In this document: in pieces, positions 44,801-55,072 of the stretch | Layout: the number at the start of each line of letters is the position of its first letter | Position numbering within the stretch: the stretch's first letter is position 1 | NCBI RefSeq assembly: GCF_003634615.1 | Contig: NZ_RBKX01000001.1 | Location: 62,001-126,000 of the forward strand | Direction: 5' to 3' | Source of the DNA: Flavobacterium sp. 102 | GTDB taxonomy: Bacteria; Bacteroidota; Bacteroidia; Flavobacteriales; Flavobacteriaceae | Length of the DNA: 64,000 nucleotides | The notes under the pieces: generated by a model | What the model was told of the DNA's origin: nothing | What the model saw: only the letters and a program-made list of their open reading frames with translations | The model's database searches: none | Made by a program: the position numbers and the translations under genes

Positions 44801-46143
44801 AACGTAGGAGCACGGTTTAATAATACCGGGTGACCTTTGATTACATTCTCCAGGATATCCCAAACTACTGGCTCTTTTTTGTCGATGATTTTCTTAGCAG
44901 ACTTAACTGTTTTAACAATTCCTCTTTCGATTAACTTACGAATAACGAATGGTTTGTATAGTTCAGCAGCCATATCTTTTGGCAGACCACATTCGAACAA
45001 TTTCATTTCAGGTCCAACAACAATTACCGAACGAGCAGAATAATCCACACGTTTCCCTAATAAGTTTTGACGGAAACGACCTTGTTTACCTTTTAACGAA
45101 TCTGATAAAGATTTTAATGGTCTGTTTGATTCTGTTTTAACTGCAGAAGCTTTACGCGTGTTGTCAAATAAGGAATCTACTGATTCCTGCAACATACGTT
45201 TTTCGTTTCTTAAGATTACTTCAGGAGCTTTGATTTCCATTAATCTTTTCAAACGGTTGTTACGGATGATCACTCTTCTGTACAAATCGTTCAAATCGGA
45301 AGTTGCGAAACGACCTCCATCAAGCGGCACCAACGGACGCAATTCTGGCGGTATCACCGGAATTACTTTCAAAATCATCCACTCAGGACGGTTTTCTCTG
45401 TTTAGGTTTGACTCACGGAAAGATTCAACAACTTGTAATCTTTTTAACGCTTCTGTTTTTCTTTGTTTAGACGTTTCGTTATTAGCCGCGTGACGTAAGC
45501 TGTAAGACAACTCATTTAAATCAGTTCGTGCCAATAAATCCATGATACATTCAGCACCCATTTTGGCGATGAATTTATTTGGATCATTGTCATCTAAATA
45601 TTGATTTTCCATCGGAAGGGTATCTAAAATATTCAGATATTCTTCTTCTGTCAAAAAGTCTAAACGGTGTAATGATTCACCATCTGCATTTTGAGCAATA
45701 CCGGCTTGGATTACTACGTATCTTTCGTAGTAAATAATCATGTCTAATTTCTTAGATGGCAATCCAAGAATGTACCCAATTTTGTTTGGTAACGAACGGA
45801 AGTACCAGATGTGAGCAATCGGCACCACCAAATTGATGTGACCAACTCTGTCTCTACGTACTTTTTTCTCGGTTACTTCAACACCACAACGGTCACAAAC
45901 GATTCCTTTATAACGGATTCTTTTGTATTTACCACAGGCACATTCAAAATCTTTTACCGGACCGAAAATTCGCTCACAGAAAAGACCATCACGTTCTGGT
46001 TTGTGGGTTCTATAGTTGATAGTTTCCGGCTTCAAAACCTCTCCTCTTGACTCAGCCAAGATAGATTCCGGTGAAGCTAGTCCTATCGAAATTCTGTCAA
46101 ATCTTTTGATAGTATTTTTAGTATCTTTATTTCTATTCATCAT
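41839..46143 (-). CDS. rpoC: DNA-directed RNA polymerase subunit beta'
   Basis: A 1,434-residue catalytic RNA polymerase subunit. The N-terminal zinc finger is at [13 protein letters not shown] ... CDRCG (about 68-86), the metal-binding [12 protein letters not shown] near residues 477-488, and the second zinc site around [13 protein letters not shown]. The C-terminal DUF-like regions are full length. The ATG at 46143 is followed by a second ATG codon. Located after rpoB with an 80-bp spacer that contains a heptad array. Part of the RNAP cluster; terminator present. Confidence 0.98.
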   Translation of the reverse strand: MMNRNKDTKNTIKRFDRISIGLASPESILAESRGEVLKPETINYRTHKPERDGLFCERIFGPVKDFECACGKYKRIRYKGIVCDRCGVEVTEKKVRRDRVGHINLVVPIAHIWYFRSLPNKIGYILGLPSKKLDMIIYYERYVVIQAGIAQNADGESLHRLDFLTEEEYLNILDTLPMENQYLDDNDPNKFIAKMGAECIMDLLARTDLNELSYSLRHAANNETSKQRKTEALKRLQVVESFRESNLNRENRPEWMILKVIPVIPPELRPLVPLDGGRFATSDLNDLYRRVIIRNNRLKRLMEIKAPEVILRNEKRMLQESVDSLFDNTRKASAVKTESNRPLKSLSDSLKGKQGRFRQNLLGKRVDYSARSVIVVGPEMKLFECGLPKDMAAELYKPFVIRKLIERGIVKTVKSAKKIIDKKEPVVWDILENVIKGHPVLLNRAPTLHRLGIQAFQPKLIEGKAIQLHPLVCTAFNADFDGDQMAVHLPLGPEAILEAQLLMLASHNILNPANGAPITVPSQDMVLGLYYMTKERLSVPEHKILGEGLTFYSAEECNIAINEGRVELNARVKIRAKDFNEEGELVYKIIQTTAGRVLFNEVVPPAAGYINEVLTKKSLRDIIGKILAVTDVPTTAAFLDNMKDMGYKFAFKGGLSFSLGDIRIPEQKNKLIADAREQVDVISTNYNMGLITNNERYNQVIDIWTSANAQLTELAMKNIREDQQGFNSVYMMLDSGARGSKEQIRQLTGMRGLMAKPKKSTAGGGEIIENPILSNFKEGLSILEYFISTHGARKGLADTALKTADAGYLTRRLHDVSQDVIVNSVDCGTLRGIDVSALKKNEEIVETLGERILGRVALQDVINPLNNEILIHSGEQITEAVVKAIEESPLERVDVRSPLTCEAKKGICAKCYGRNLATGKMTQKGEAVGVIAAQSIGEPGTQLTLRTFHVGGVAGGVSEESSIIARFGGRLEIEDLKTVVGEDGDGNKVDIVVSRSTELKLVDVKTGILLSTHNIPYGSVINVKDGDTVEKGAAICKWDPYNGVIVSEFTGKIAYEDLEQGQSFQVEIDEQTGFQEKVISEGRNKKLIPTLLVYGKDGELIRSYNLPVGAHLMVEDGEKIKAGKILVKIPRRSSKAGDITGGLPRITELLEARNPSNPAVVSEIDGVVSFGKIKRGNREIVIESKFGEIKKYLVKLSSQILVQENDFVKAGVPLSDGAITPDDILRIQGPSAVQQYLVNEIQEVYRLQGVKINDKHFEVVIRQMMRKVRVEDPGDTLFLEEQLIHTADFIEENDKLYGMKVVEDAGDSEVLKPGQIVSPRELRDENSLLKRNDKNQVVARDVITATATPVLQGITRASLQTKSFISAASFQETTKVLNEAAVAGKVDTLEGLKENVIVGHRIPAGTGMRDYDHTIVGSKEDYNEIMANKEEYIY

Positions 46144-46159
46144 AGTCGTAACATTTAAA

Positions 46160-46187
46160 GTGTTCAGTATTCAGTGTTCAGTGTTCA
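46160..46187. repeat. 7-bp tandem repeat between rpoB and rpoC
   Basis: Heptads GTGTTCA, GTATTCA, GTGTTCA, GTGTTCA lie between the stop of rpoB and the start of rpoC, in the middle of an essential operon. Confidence 0.85.
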
Positions 46188-46223
46188 GATAGTGTATCCG
46201 AACACTGCCACTGCCAACTATTT

Positions 46224-49200
46224 TTATTCTTCTAATCTGATGTCTAATCCAAGACCTTTCAATTCATGCATTAATACATTGAATGATTCTGGTAATCCCG
46301 GTTCCGGCATAGTTTCTCCCTTAACGATTGCTTCGTAAGTTTTAGCTCTACCGATTACGTCATCCGATTTAACAGTCAAAATTTCTCTTAGCGTACTTGA
46401 TGCTCCATAAGCTTCAAGTGCCCAAACCTCCATTTCTCCGAAACGCTGACCTCCAAATTGGGCTTTACCACCCAATGGTTGTTGTGTAATCAAAGAGTAT
46501 GGACCGATAGAACGAGCGTGCATTTTATCGTCAACCATGTGTCCCAATTTCAACATATAGATTACTCCAACAGTTGCTGCTTGGTGGAAACGTTCTCCAG
46601 TTCCTCCATCATACAAATAAGTATGACCGAATTGTGGAATACCTGCTTCGTCTGTCAAGGCATTGATTTGGTCTAATGTTGCTCCATCAAAAATAGGTGT
46701 CGCATAAGTTCTTCCTAATTTTTGTCCGGCCCAACCCAAAACAGTTTCATAAATCTGACCGATGTTCATACGAGAAGGTACACCTAGTGGATTCAATACG
46801 ATATCAACCGGAGTTCCATCTTCTAAGAATGGCATATCTTCGTGACGAACGATACGAGCAACAATACCTTTGTTACCGTGACGTCCCGCCATTTTATCAC
46901 CCACTTTCAATTTACGTTTCTTAGCGATATAAACTTTCGCCAATTTCAAGATACCGGCTGGTAATTCATCTCCAACAGTGATGGTAAATTTCTCTCTTCT
47001 TAAAGCACCTTGCAAATCGTTTAATTTGATTTTGTAGTTGTGGATTAAGTCGTTAACCAAGTGGTTAGTTTCTTCATCTGCAACCCATTGTCCTTTAGTC
47101 AAGTGAGCGAAATCTTCTACGGCATGTAACATTTTTTGAGTGTATTTTTTACCTTTTGGTAAAACTTCTTCTCCTAAATCGTTCATGACACCTTGCGATG
47201 TTTTTCCGTTTACTATGGTGAATAATTTTTCAACCAATTTGTCTTTTAACTCAACAAATTTGGTTTCGAATTCCATTTCCAAAGACGTCAAATCGTCTTT
47301 ATCTTTGGTACGTTTCTTTTTATCTTTTACCGCTCTCGCGAATAATTTTTTGTCTAAAACCACACCGTGTAACGATGGAGACGCTTTTAACGAAGCATCT
47401 TTTACATCTCCTGCTTTATCCCCGAAGATGGCACGAAGCAATTTCTCTTCCGGTGTAGGATCTGATTCTCCTTTTGGTGTAATTTTTCCGATTAGAATGT
47501 CGCCAGGTTTAACTTCGGCTCCGATTCTGATCATTCCGTTTTCATCCAAGTCTTTGGTAGCTTCTTCAGAAACGTTCGGGATATCATTAGTTAACTCTTC
47601 GTTACCTAATTTCGTATCTCTAACTTCCAATGAATAATCATCAACGTGGATAGACGTGAAGATATCGTCACGAACTACTTTTTCAGAAATTACAATCGCA
47701 TCCTCGAAGTTATACCCTTTCCAAGGCATAAACGCAACTTTAAGGTTTCTACCCAAAGCCAACTCTCCGTTTTGTGTTGCATATCCTTCACAAAGTACTT
47801 GTCCTAATTTCACTCTGTCGCCTTTTCTTACGATTGGCTTCAAGTTGATAGACGTACTTTGATTTGTTTTTCTGAATTTGATCAAGTTATACGATTTCTC
47901 ATCTGGGTCAAAACTTACCATTCTTTCCTCTTCTGTTCTATCGTATTTGATAGTAATCATGTTGGCGTCAACGTACTCTACAGTTCCGTTTCCTTCCGCA
48001 TTGATTAATACTCTTGAGTCAGACGCTACTTGACGCTCTAAACCTGTTCCTACGATTGGTGCTTCAGGACGTAACAATGGTACAGCCTGACGCATCATGT
48101 TGGAGCCCATCAACGCACGGTTCGCATCATCATGCTCCAAGAAAGGAATCAATGAAGCTGAAATCGAGGCGATTTGGTTCGGCGCAACGTCAGTATAATG
48201 AATTTCGTTAGGATCAACAACCGGGAAATCGCCTTCTTCACGGGCAATAACTTTATCGGCAGTAATTTTTCCTTTGGCGTCCATTTCGATGTTTGCCTGA
48301 GCAATCATTTTCCCTTCTTCTTCTTCTGCGCTTAAGTAAATTGGTTCAGAAGTTAAATCAACTGTTCCGTTAGTTACTTTACGGTATGGTGTTTCGATGA
48401 ATCCCATTCCGTTTACTTTAGCATAAACACCCAAAGATGAAATCAATCCAATGTTTGGTCCTTCAGGCGTTTCAATCGGACAAAGTCTTCCGTAGTGCGT
48501 ATAGTGAACGTCACGTACCTCGAAACCGGCTCTTTCTCTTGAAAGTCCACCTGGCCCAAGGGCAGATAATCTTCTTTTGTGTGTAATCTCAGCTAGTGGA
48601 TTTGTTTGATCCATGAATTGAGACAACTGGTTTGTACCAAAGAAAGAGTTGATTACCGATGATAATGTTTTAGCATTGATCAAATCGATTGGTGTAAACA
48701 CCTCGTTATCTCTAACGTTCATTCTCTCACGGATGGTTCTGGCCATACGGGCTAAACCTACACCAAATTGTTGAGACAATTGCTCACCAACGGTTCTCAC
48801 ACGACGATTTGATAAGTGATCAATATCATCAATCTCCGCTTTAGAGTTGATTAATTCGATCAAATATTTTACGATAGTGATGATATCTTCTTTGGTCAAG
48901 ACTTGCTTTTCCATTGGGATATCAAGGTTCAATTTTTTGTTCATTCTGTAACGACCAACTTCACCTAAGTTATAACGTTGGTCAGAGAAGAATAATTTAT
49001 CTATGATGCCACGAGCCGTTTCTTCATCAGGCGGTTCTGCATTACGCAACTGACGGTAAATGTGCTCAACAGCTTCTTTTTCTGAGTTTGTTGGGTCTTT
49101 TTGTAAAGTATTATGGATGATAGCGTAATCACCTTGATTAGCATCTTCTTTATGTAACAAAATAGATTTTACGTTAGAATCGATGATTTCTTCCACATTA

Positions 49201-50036
49201 TCTTTGTCGATAATGGTATCTCTATCCAAGATAATTTCGTTACGTTCGATAGATACTACTTCACCAGTATCCTCGTCAACGAAATCTTCGTGCCAAGTAT
49301 TTAATACTCTCGCAGCTAATCTTCTTCCAACGTATTTCTTAAGACCGGTTTTTGAAACTTTGATTTCTTCTGCAAGGTCAAATATTTCAAGAATGTCCTT
49401 ATCTCTTTCGAATCCGATAGCACGGAAAAGAGTAGTCACCGGTAATTTTTTCTTTCTATCGATATAAGCATACATAACGCTGTTGATATCGGTAGCAAAT
49501 TCAATCCATGAACCTTTGAAAGGAATTACTCTAGCAGAATACAACTTAGTACCATTAGCATGGAAAGACTGACCAAAGAAAACACCAGGCGAACGGTGTA
49601 ATTGAGAAACTACCACACGCTCGGCACCATTGATAACGAAAGTTCCGCTTGGTGTCATGTATGGAATTGTTCCAAGATAAACATCTTGAACAATCGTTTC
49701 AAAATCTTCGTGCTCCGGATCAGTACAGTATAGTTTTAGTCTGGCTTTTAGAGGCACACTATATGTTAAACCTCTTTCGATACACTCTTGAATAGTGTAA
49801 CGCGGTGGGTCAACAAAATAATCTAGGAACTCCAATACAAATTGGTTTCTTGTATCAGTAATTGGAAAGTTTTCCATGAAGGTATTGTATAACCCTTCGT
49901 TGCCTCTCTCGTCAGATTTGGTTTCCAATTGGAAGAAATCTTTAAAAGATTTAACCTGAACATCTAGGAAATCCGGATATTGAGGTATGTTTTTAGTAGA
50001 GGCAAAATTCAATCTTTCAGTCTGATTTGTTATCAT
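46224..50036 (-). CDS. rpoB: DNA-directed RNA polymerase subunit beta
   Basis: A 1,270-residue subunit. I start at the ATG at 50036 because it gives the usual N-terminus [14 protein letters not shown]; a further 17 codons upstream are open but lie in the intergenic region. Rifampicin-region residues [25 protein letters not shown] and the following [11 protein letters not shown] are present near residues 480-530. The conserved [13 protein letters not shown] motif is near the end. Downstream of rplL with a hairpin-bearing 266-bp spacer. Confidence 0.98.
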   Translation of the reverse strand: MITNQTERLNFASTKNIPQYPDFLDVQVKSFKDFFQLETKSDERGNEGLYNTFMENFPITDTRNQFVLEFLDYFVDPPRYTIQECIERGLTYSVPLKARLKLYCTDPEHEDFETIVQDVYLGTIPYMTPSGTFVINGAERVVVSQLHRSPGVFFGQSFHANGTKLYSARVIPFKGSWIEFATDINSVMYAYIDRKKKLPVTTLFRAIGFERDKDILEIFDLAEEIKVSKTGLKKYVGRRLAARVLNTWHEDFVDEDTGEVVSIERNEIILDRDTIIDKDNVEEIIDSNVKSILLHKEDANQGDYAIIHNTLQKDPTNSEKEAVEHIYRQLRNAEPPDEETARGIIDKLFFSDQRYNLGEVGRYRMNKKLNLDIPMEKQVLTKEDIITIVKYLIELINSKAEIDDIDHLSNRRVRTVGEQLSQQFGVGLARMARTIRERMNVRDNEVFTPIDLINAKTLSSVINSFFGTNQLSQFMDQTNPLAEITHKRRLSALGPGGLSRERAGFEVRDVHYTHYGRLCPIETPEGPNIGLISSLGVYAKVNGMGFIETPYRKVTNGTVDLTSEPIYLSAEEEEGKMIAQANIEMDAKGKITADKVIAREEGDFPVVDPNEIHYTDVAPNQIASISASLIPFLEHDDANRALMGSNMMRQAVPLLRPEAPIVGTGLERQVASDSRVLINAEGNGTVEYVDANMITIKYDRTEEERMVSFDPDEKSYNLIKFRKTNQSTSINLKPIVRKGDRVKLGQVLCEGYATQNGELALGRNLKVAFMPWKGYNFEDAIVISEKVVRDDIFTSIHVDDYSLEVRDTKLGNEELTNDIPNVSEEATKDLDENGMIRIGAEVKPGDILIGKITPKGESDPTPEEKLLRAIFGDKAGDVKDASLKASPSLHGVVLDKKLFARAVKDKKKRTKDKDDLTSLEMEFETKFVELKDKLVEKLFTIVNGKTSQGVMNDLGEEVLPKGKKYTQKMLHAVEDFAHLTKGQWVADEETNHLVNDLIHNYKIKLNDLQGALRREKFTITVGDELPAGILKLAKVYIAKKRKLKVGDKMAGRHGNKGIVARIVRHEDMPFLEDGTPVDIVLNPLGVPSRMNIGQIYETVLGWAGQKLGRTYATPIFDGATLDQINALTDEAGIPQFGHTYLYDGGTGERFHQAATVGVIYMLKLGHMVDDKMHARSIGPYSLITQQPLGGKAQFGGQRFGEMEVWALEAYGASSTLREILTVKSDDVIGRAKTYEAIVKGETMPEPGLPESFNVLMHELKGLGLDIRLEE

Positions 50037-50242
50037 CAATGGACAAAATTTTGATTTAAAAAAAGTAATTTTTGTGTGTAAAAACACTGTTTAATTTATA
50101 CTTTCCTTTTTTGTAACCAATACATCTTTAAAAATAAACCAGGAAATTAGTCGATTTTTTTCTTCGTATTGATCAAAAACTTTTTCGTATTTTAAACTTA
50201 ATATGATAATAAAACTTTCTATAATTTTATTATACGAAAAAT

Positions 50243-50280
50243 GGTTTAGGCCCTTGGACGCATTGTCCAAGGCCTAAACC
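50243..50280 (-). promoter_or_regulatory. Strong hairpin between rplL and rpoB (possible attenuator)
   Basis: A 16-bp stem with one bulged C (50243-50259 with 50265-50280) and a 5-nt loop; on the minus strand only a short T run follows (CCATTTTTCG). It is a plausible partial terminator that lowers rpoB relative to rplL. Confidence 0.55.
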
Positions 50281-50302
50281 TAGTTCTAAAACCGGTGTTG
50301 GA

Positions 50303-50677
50303 TTATTTTAACTCAACAACAGCTCCAGCTTCTTCTAAAGATTTTTTCAAACCTTCAGCTTCTGCTTTAGTAACTCCTTCTTTGATGTTTGATGGAGCGC
50401 CGTCAACTAAATCTTTAGCTTCTTTTAAGCCAAGACCTGTTAATTCTTTAACTGCTTTTACAACAGCTAATTTAGAAGCTCCAGCTTCTTTCAATACTAC
50501 TGTGAATTCAGTTTGCTCTTCAGCAGCATCACCAGCACCAGCACCACCAGCAGCAACTACTACAGCTGCAGCAGCAGGCTCGATACCATACTCATCTTTT
50601 AATATTGTAGCTAAATCGTTAACTTCTTTTACCGTAAGGTTAACTAATTGTTCTGCGAATTGTTTCAAATCTGCCAT
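50303..50677 (-). CDS. rplL: 50S ribosomal protein bL12 (L7/L12)
   Basis: 124 residues forming the stalk dimers that recruit translation GTPases. The N-terminal dimerisation domain, an Ala/Gly hinge ([20 protein letters not shown]) and the C-terminal domain ([36 protein letters not shown]) are normal. 53 bases after rplJ. Followed by the strong hairpin before rpoB. Confidence 0.98.
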   Translation of the reverse strand: MADLKQFAEQLVNLTVKEVNDLATILKDEYGIEPAAAAVVVAAGGAGAGDAAEEQTEFTVVLKEAGASKLAVVKAVKELTGLGLKEAKDLVDGAPSNIKEGVTKAEAEGLKKSLEEAGAVVELK

Positions 50678-50730
50678 TTTTTCTATCGTTTAAAATGTTC
50701 TTTAATTATTATTTTTTTAGTCTGCTCTAA

Positions 50731-51231
50731 TTATTCTGCTGTTTCGCCTTTTTGTTCTGCATTGTTTAATAATGCAGCAATAACGCGTTTTGCAGGAGAT
50801 TGAAGTAATCCAATGATTTCTCCAATAACTTCTTCTTTAGATTTCAATGAAGCTAAGCTATCCAAAAGGTTATCTCCGATGTAAATTTCACCGTTGATGT
50901 AAGCACCTTTAAATGCAGGCTTATCTGATTTTTTTCTGAAATCTTTAATGATTTTTGCTGGAGAATTTGCGATGTCTGCGATAAAAATAGAAGAGTTTCC
51001 TTTTAACACAGATGACAAATCACCATAATCATTACTTGAAGCTTCCATTGCTTTTCCAAGCAAAGTGTTCTTAACTACTTCTAATTTGATACCTGCTTTA
51101 AAACAAGCTCTTCTTAGGTTTGAAGTAGTTTCTGCGTCTAACCCAGAGGTGTCAGCAATATATACAATATTACTTTCGGCCAACTTTGCAGTTAAATCTT
51201 CTATCGCGATTGATTTTTCTTCTCTTGTCAT
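50731..51231 (-). CDS. rplJ: 50S ribosomal protein uL10
   Basis: 166 residues; anchors the L12 stalk dimers to the 23S rRNA. N-terminus MTREEKSIAIEDLTAKLAES and the GNTLLGKA-type element (EVVKNTLLGKA) are typical. The C-terminal helical stalk binding L12 is intact. Shares the operon with rplL, 23 bases after rplA. In E. coli it autoregulates with L12; I cannot see a matching leader here. Confidence 0.97.
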   Translation of the reverse strand: MTREEKSIAIEDLTAKLAESNIVYIADTSGLDAETTSNLRRACFKAGIKLEVVKNTLLGKAMEASSNDYGDLSSVLKGNSSIFIADIANSPAKIIKDFRKKSDKPAFKGAYINGEIYIGDNLLDSLASLKSKEEVIGEIIGLLQSPAKRVIAALLNNAEQKGETAE

Positions 51232-51254
51232 AATAAAATTTGTTTAACTACCAA

Positions 51255-51944
51255 TTATACTGCTTTAGGATCTAAAGCGATAGCAGGGCTCATAGTAGAA
51301 GAGATGTGAATACTCTTAATATATGTTCCTTTAGCTGCAGTTGGTTTTAATTTAAGTAATGTTTGAATAATCTCGTGAGCGTTATCTACAATCTTATCCG
51401 CTTCGAAAGAAATTCTTCCGATACCTGCGTGAACGATTCCAGTTTTATCAACTTTAAAGTCGATTTTACCCGCTTTTACTTCAGCAACAGCTTTACCAAT
51501 TTCCATGGTTACTGTTCCTGTTTTAGGGTTTGGCATTAAACCTCTTGGACCTAAAACACGTCCTAAAGGACCTAATTTACCCATGATAGCCGGCATAGTG
51601 ATGATTACATCAACATCTGTCCAACCATCTTTAATTTTTTGAAGGTAATCGTCTAATCCTACATAGTCAGCACCAGCCGCTTTCGCTTCTGCTTCTTTAT
51701 CCGGTGTAACTAAAGCTAATACTTTAGTATCTTTACCGGTTCCATGAGGAAGGGTTACAACACCTCTTACCATTTGATTTGCTTTTCTTGGATCAACTCC
51801 TAAACGAACAGCAATATCTACAGACTCGTCAAATTTTGCTGAAGCAACAACTTTCAATAAAGACGAAGCGTCTTTTAAAGAATACAGTTTGTTTTTTTCA
51901 ATTTTTGAAGCAGCCTCTTTTTGTTTTTTTGTCAATTTTGCCAT
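51255..51944 (-). CDS. rplA: 50S ribosomal protein uL1
   Basis: 229 residues; forms the L1 stalk that moves the E-site tRNA. Sequence features include [32 protein letters not shown] and the conserved [10 protein letters not shown]. It lies 8 bases after rplK. In E. coli L1 represses the rplKA mRNA by binding the leader; a leader hairpin occurs here before rplK (52411-52436). Confidence 0.98.
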   Translation of the reverse strand: MAKLTKKQKEAASKIEKNKLYSLKDASSLLKVVASAKFDESVDIAVRLGVDPRKANQMVRGVVTLPHGTGKDTKVLALVTPDKEAEAKAAGADYVGLDDYLQKIKDGWTDVDVIITMPAIMGKLGPLGRVLGPRGLMPNPKTGTVTMEIGKAVAEVKAGKIDFKVDKTGIVHAGIGRISFEADKIVDNAHEIIQTLLKLKPTAAKGTYIKSIHISSTMSPAIALDPKAV

Positions 51945-51952
51945 TTCTTACC

Positions 51953-52393
51953 TTATTTTAGAGGAGAATCTCCAGTTACAGTTATACCCATAGATCTAGC
52001 TGTTCCAGCAATCATGCTCATAGCTTTTTCAGGTGTGAATGCATTTAAATCGACCATCTTGTCTTCGGCGATAGCTTTAATTTGATCCCAAGTTACGCTA
52101 GCAACTTTTTTTCTATTAGGCTCGCCTGAACCAGATTTTAATTTAGCAGCATCCAATAATTGAATTGCAGCAGGTGGAGTTTTTACAACAAAATCAAACG
52201 ATTTGTCTTTATACACGGTAATTTGTACCGGTAACACTTTGCCGGGTTGATCTTGGGTTCTAGCATTGAACTGCTTACAGAATTCCATGATATTAACACC
52301 AGCAGCTCCCAGAGCAGGTCCAACCGGTGGCGACGGGTTCGCAGCACCTCCCTTAACTTGTAGTTTAACTACTTTACTAATCTCTTTAGCCAT
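51953..52393 (-). CDS. rplK: 50S ribosomal protein uL11
   Basis: 146 residues. The N-terminal [22 protein letters not shown] and NARTQDQPG blocks are the standard L11 signature; it binds the GTPase-associated rRNA. The C-terminal rRNA-binding domain ([20 protein letters not shown]) is complete. Preceded by a 65-bp gap after nusG with a leader hairpin. Confidence 0.98.
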   Translation of the reverse strand: MAKEISKVVKLQVKGGAANPSPPVGPALGAAGVNIMEFCKQFNARTQDQPGKVLPVQITVYKDKSFDFVVKTPPAAIQLLDAAKLKSGSGEPNRKKVASVTWDQIKAIAEDKMVDLNAFTPEKAMSMIAGTARSMGITVTGDSPLK

Positions 52394-52410
52394 TGTTTTT
52401 TAAAAATTTA

Positions 52411-52436
52411 CAATAATCTGTGGAAGCGGATTATTG
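52411..52436 (-). promoter_or_regulatory. Leader hairpin before rplK
   Basis: An 8-bp stem CAATAATC (52411-52418) / GATTATTG (52429-52436) with a 10-nt loop, 18 bases upstream of the rplK ATG. It may be an L1/L11 autoregulation element. Confidence 0.35.
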
Positions 52437-52458
52437 CGGTTTATAATAGTGTAACAAA

Positions 52459-53010
52459 TTATACTTTTTCAACTTGCATAAAGCTCAGTTCCAATGGTGT
52501 TTTTCTTCCGAAAATTTTCACCATTACTTCCAGCTTACGCTTTTCTTCATTGATTTTGTCAATAGTTCCGTTGAAACCATTGAAAGGACCATCAACAACC
52601 TTGATTGTTTCTCCTATATTGAAAGGAATATTTTGGGTATCTGTATTGACAGCCAACTCATCCACTTTACCAAGCATTCTGTTTACTTCTGACAATCTTA
52701 ACGGCACCGGATCTCCACCTTTAACTTCTCCTAAGAAACCAATAACACCAGTAATTGATTTAATGATGTGTGGAATTTCACCAACCAAGTTAGCTTCAAT
52801 CATGACATAACCAGGAAAGTATACTTTATCCTTAGCTATCTTTTTCCCATCTCTAACTTGCACTACTTTTTCAGTTGGAACAAGTACTTGCGAGATATAA
52901 TCTGCCATGCCTAATCTGTTAATTTCGGTTTCGATATAAGCTTTCACTTTATTTTCTTGACCACTAACAGCCCTAACGACATACCATTTCTTTACATTAA
53001 TATCAGCCAT
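52459..53010 (-). CDS. nusG: Transcription termination/antitermination protein NusG
   Basis: 183 residues with an N-terminal NGN domain (WYVVRAVSGQENKVKAYIETEI, VLVPTEKVVQV, YFPGYVMIEA) and a C-terminal KOW domain (GETIKVVDGPFNGFNGTI). It couples RNA polymerase to the ribosome and modulates Rho. Ten bases after secE. ATG at 53010. Confidence 0.98.
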   Translation of the reverse strand: MADINVKKWYVVRAVSGQENKVKAYIETEINRLGMADYISQVLVPTEKVVQVRDGKKIAKDKVYFPGYVMIEANLVGEIPHIIKSITGVIGFLGEVKGGDPVPLRLSEVNRMLGKVDELAVNTDTQNIPFNIGETIKVVDGPFNGFNGTIDKINEEKRKLEVMVKIFGRKTPLELSFMQVEKV

Positions 53011-53020
53011 TTCAGAAAAA

Positions 53021-53218
53021 TTAAGGTTTTAACCAATTAAAGAAACCGGCAATTACTTTTGCACAAGCTTCATCAACACCCCAAGTTGCCAGCGCTAAAA
53101 CAATTGAGAATACAGCCACTACAATAGTGTACTTTTGAACTTCAGCCCATTCCGGCCAAGTAACATTTGTTCTCAATTCTTCAAATGCTTCTGATATATA
53201 GTTAACAATTTTTGTCAT
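53021..53218 (-). CDS. secE: Preprotein translocase subunit SecE
   Basis: A 65-residue membrane protein; the short single-helix form of SecE with amphipathic helix YISEAFEELRTNVTWPEWAEVQKYTIVV and one transmembrane segment (IVLALATWGV). Member of the SecYEG channel. Between tRNA-Trp and nusG, as in many bacteria. Confidence 0.95.
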   Translation of the reverse strand: MTKIVNYISEAFEELRTNVTWPEWAEVQKYTIVVAVFSIVLALATWGVDEACAKVIAGFFNWLKP

Positions 53219-53236
53219 TGTAAATTATTTTTTTTG

Positions 53237-53307
53237 CACGGGCGGAGGGATTCGAACCCCCATCAACGGTTTTGGAGACCGCTATTCTACCCTTGAACTA
53301 CGCCCGT
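53237..53307 (-). tRNA. tRNA-Trp (anticodon CCA)
   Basis: A 71-nt cloverleaf on the minus strand: acceptor ACGGGCG pairs with CGCCCGT, anticodon loop CTCCAAA (CCA), T-loop GTTCGAATC. The 3' CCA is not encoded. It lies between tuf and secE. Confidence 0.95.
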
Positions 53308-53311
53308 TTCA

Positions 53312-53350
53312 TTAAAAACCAGCAGAGTAACCGAAAGGCTCTCTGCTGGC
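53312..53350 (-). terminator. Terminator-like hairpin after tuf
   Basis: Perfect 9-bp stem CCAGCAGAG (53319-53327) / CTCTGCTGG (53341-53349), followed on the minus strand by GGTTTTTAAT, before tRNA-Trp. Probably a partial terminator or processing signal. Confidence 0.6.
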
Positions 53351-53369
53351 AATATATTTAATTAGATAA

Positions 53370-54557
53370 TTAGTCTAAAATTTCAGTAACCTGACCGGCA
53401 CCTACTGTTCTACCACCTTCACGGATAGCGAAACGTAAACCGATGTTCAAAGCGATTGCACTCAACAAAGAAACTTCAATAGTTAAGTTATCACCTGGCA
53501 TTACCATCTCTACACCAGCTGGTAAAGAGATAACTCCTGTTACGTCAGTTGTACGTACGTAGAACTGTGGACGGTAGTTATTGTGGAATGGTGTGTGACG
53601 ACCACCTTCTTCTTTTTTCAAGATATAAACCTCAGCTTTGAATTTAGCGTGTGGTTTTACAGATCCTGGCTTACAAATAACCATTCCTCTTTTGATATCT
53701 TCTTTAGCAACACCTCTTAACAAGATACCAGCGTTATCTCCAGCCTCACCTCTATCCAAGATTTGACGGAACATTTCGATACCAGTTACTGTAGAAGTTA
53801 ATTTCTCAGCACCCATACCAATGATTTCAACAGGATCACCTGTATTACAGATACCAGTTTCGATACGACCTGTAGCAACAGTTCCACGACCAGTAATTGT
53901 AAATACGTCTTCAACCGGCATCAAGAAAGGTTTGTTAACATCTCTTTCTGGCTCTTGAATCCAATTATCAACCGCTTCCATCAATTCAATGATTTTTGGT
54001 ACCCAAGCCGGATCGTTATTCAATCCACCTAAAGCTGAACCTTGAACTACAGGACCATTATCTCCATCATAATCGTAGAAAGACAACAAGTCTCTGATTT
54101 CCATTTCAACTAATTCTAATAATTCCGCATCATCAACCATATCCACTTTGTTCATGAATACAACGATTCTTGGAATACCAACCTGACGTCCTAAAAGGAT
54201 GTGCTCACGTGTTTGTGGCATTGGTCCGTCTGTTGCAGCAACTACTAAAATAGCACCGTCCATTTGAGCAGCACCAGTAACCATGTTCTTTACGTAATCC
54301 GCGTGACCAGGACAGTCAACGTGTGCGTAGTGACGGTTAGCAGTTTCATACTCAACGTGTGAAGTATTGATAGTAATACCTCTTTCTTTTTCTTCTGGAG
54401 CGTTATCAATTTGATCAAATGATTTCGCTTGACAGTAACCTGCATCAGATAATACTTTTGTGATCGCTGCAGTTAAAGTTGTTTTTCCGTGGTCAACGTG
54501 CCCAATTGTTCCAATGTTTAAGTGGGGCTTGTTACGGTTAAAATTTTCTTTTGCCAT
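53370..54557 (-). CDS. tuf: Elongation factor Tu
   Basis: 395 residues. G1 GHVDHGKT (19-26), the switch I region [14 protein letters not shown]3 DCPGHADY, G4 NKVD and the domain 2/3 elements ([32 protein letters not shown]) are standard. It delivers aminoacyl-tRNA to the ribosome. Only tuf copy in the window. It follows tRNA-Thr(GGT) and precedes tRNA-Trp. Confidence 0.99.
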   Translation of the reverse strand: MAKENFNRNKPHLNIGTIGHVDHGKTTLTAAITKVLSDAGYCQAKSFDQIDNAPEEKERGITINTSHVEYETANRHYAHVDCPGHADYVKNMVTGAAQMDGAILVVAATDGPMPQTREHILLGRQVGIPRIVVFMNKVDMVDDAELLELVEMEIRDLLSFYDYDGDNGPVVQGSALGGLNNDPAWVPKIIELMEAVDNWIQEPERDVNKPFLMPVEDVFTITGRGTVATGRIETGICNTGDPVEIIGMGAEKLTSTVTGIEMFRQILDRGEAGDNAGILLRGVAKEDIKRGMVICKPGSVKPHAKFKAEVYILKKEEGGRHTPFHNNYRPQFYVRTTDVTGVISLPAGVEMVMPGDNLTIEVSLLSAIALNIGLRFAIREGGRTVGAGQVTEILD

Positions 54558-54612
54558 TTTACTTAATTTTTAATCTTAGTTTATATATTAGTGTTCAAAT
54601 TTTACAATTTTG

Positions 54613-54684
54613 AGCCAACTACGGGAATTGAACCCGTGACCTCTTCCTTACCAAGGAAGCACTCTACCCCTGAGCTAAGTCGGC
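54613..54684 (-). tRNA. tRNA-Thr (anticodon GGT)
   Basis: A 72-nt tRNA on the minus strand: acceptor GCCGACT / AGTTGGC (one G-T pair), anticodon loop TTGGTAA (GGT), T-arm GTTCAATTC. No encoded CCA. Directly upstream of tuf. Confidence 0.95.
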
Positions 54685-54710
54685 AAGGAACCATAAACGT
54701 TTGCCTTTTT

Positions 54711-54846
54711 AACCTTCGGGTTACAAACCCGACGACAGGATTACCTCGCTTCACTCGGTGATCCGTAAAGGTGAACCTTTACTAAAGTTTTGTTCTTCAG
54801 TCTTTTTTGAAAATAAATTTTCAAAAGCTTTCCTAAACAAAACTTT
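54711..54846. repeat. Palindrome-rich spacer between tRNA-Thr(GGT) and tRNA-Tyr
   Basis: 136 bp packed with inverted repeats: AACCTTCGGGTT (54711-54722), overlapped by CGGGTT ACA AACCCG (54717-54731), which excludes the first; GGATTACC (54738-54745) with GGTGATCC (54757-54764, one G-T pair); GTAAAGGT GA ACCTTTAC (54765-54782); an outer 11-bp pair AAAGTTTTGTT (54784-54794) / AACAAAACTTT (54836-54846) enclosing TTTTGAAAAT (54805-54814) / ATTTTCAAAA (54817-54826). Confidence 0.75.
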
Positions 54847-54848
54847 TG

Positions 54849-54930
54849 TGGGGAGAGCAGGATTCGAACCTGCGAAGATGTAATCAGCGGATTTACAGTC
54901 CGCCCTCGTTGGCCGCTTGAGTATCTCCCC
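54849..54930 (-). tRNA. tRNA-Tyr (anticodon GTA)
   Basis: An 82-nt class II tRNA on the minus strand with a long variable arm: acceptor GGGGAGA / TCTCCCC, discriminator A, anticodon loop CTGTAAA (GTA). Confidence 0.95.
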
Positions 54931-54960
54931 CACTTTTCTTATCTTTTATCCCTAAAATTG

Positions 54961-55034
54961 AGCCGGCGGAGGGACTCGAACCCACGACCTGCTGATTACA
55001 AATCAGCTGCTCTAGCCAACTGAGCTACGCTGGC
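54961..55034 (-). tRNA. tRNA-Thr (anticodon TGT)
   Basis: A 74-nt tRNA on the minus strand: anticodon loop TTTGTAA (TGT), T-arm GTTCGAGTC. The acceptor GCCAGCG pairs with CGCCGGC except at position 4-69, where an A faces a C. First tRNA of the tRNA-tuf-secE run. Confidence 0.93.
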
Positions 55035-55042
55035 ATACACAA

Positions 55043-55070
55043 TAAAAAAAGTCCGCTATTTCTAACGGAC
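55043..55070 (-). terminator. Hairpin with T tract before the first tRNA
   Basis: Stem GTCCG..TA (55051-55058) / TA..CGGAC (55063-55070) with one mismatch, then a T tract on the minus strand (55043-55050). It could end the hpf transcript; it also lies at the start of the tRNA-operon transcript. Confidence 0.5.
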
Positions 55071-55072
55071 TG

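Noticed and set aside
46160-46187. Repeat array as a CRISPR
   Set aside because: Units are 7 bp without spacers and no cas genes are present.
43103-49467. Many plus-strand open frames opposite rpoB and rpoC
   Set aside because: They are antisense shadows of well-supported genes with no recognisable domains.
54751-54933. A 60-residue open frame spanning the palindrome cluster and tRNA-Tyr
   Set aside because: Most of it is tRNA-Tyr sequence and palindromic spacer on the same strand; no protein-like features.
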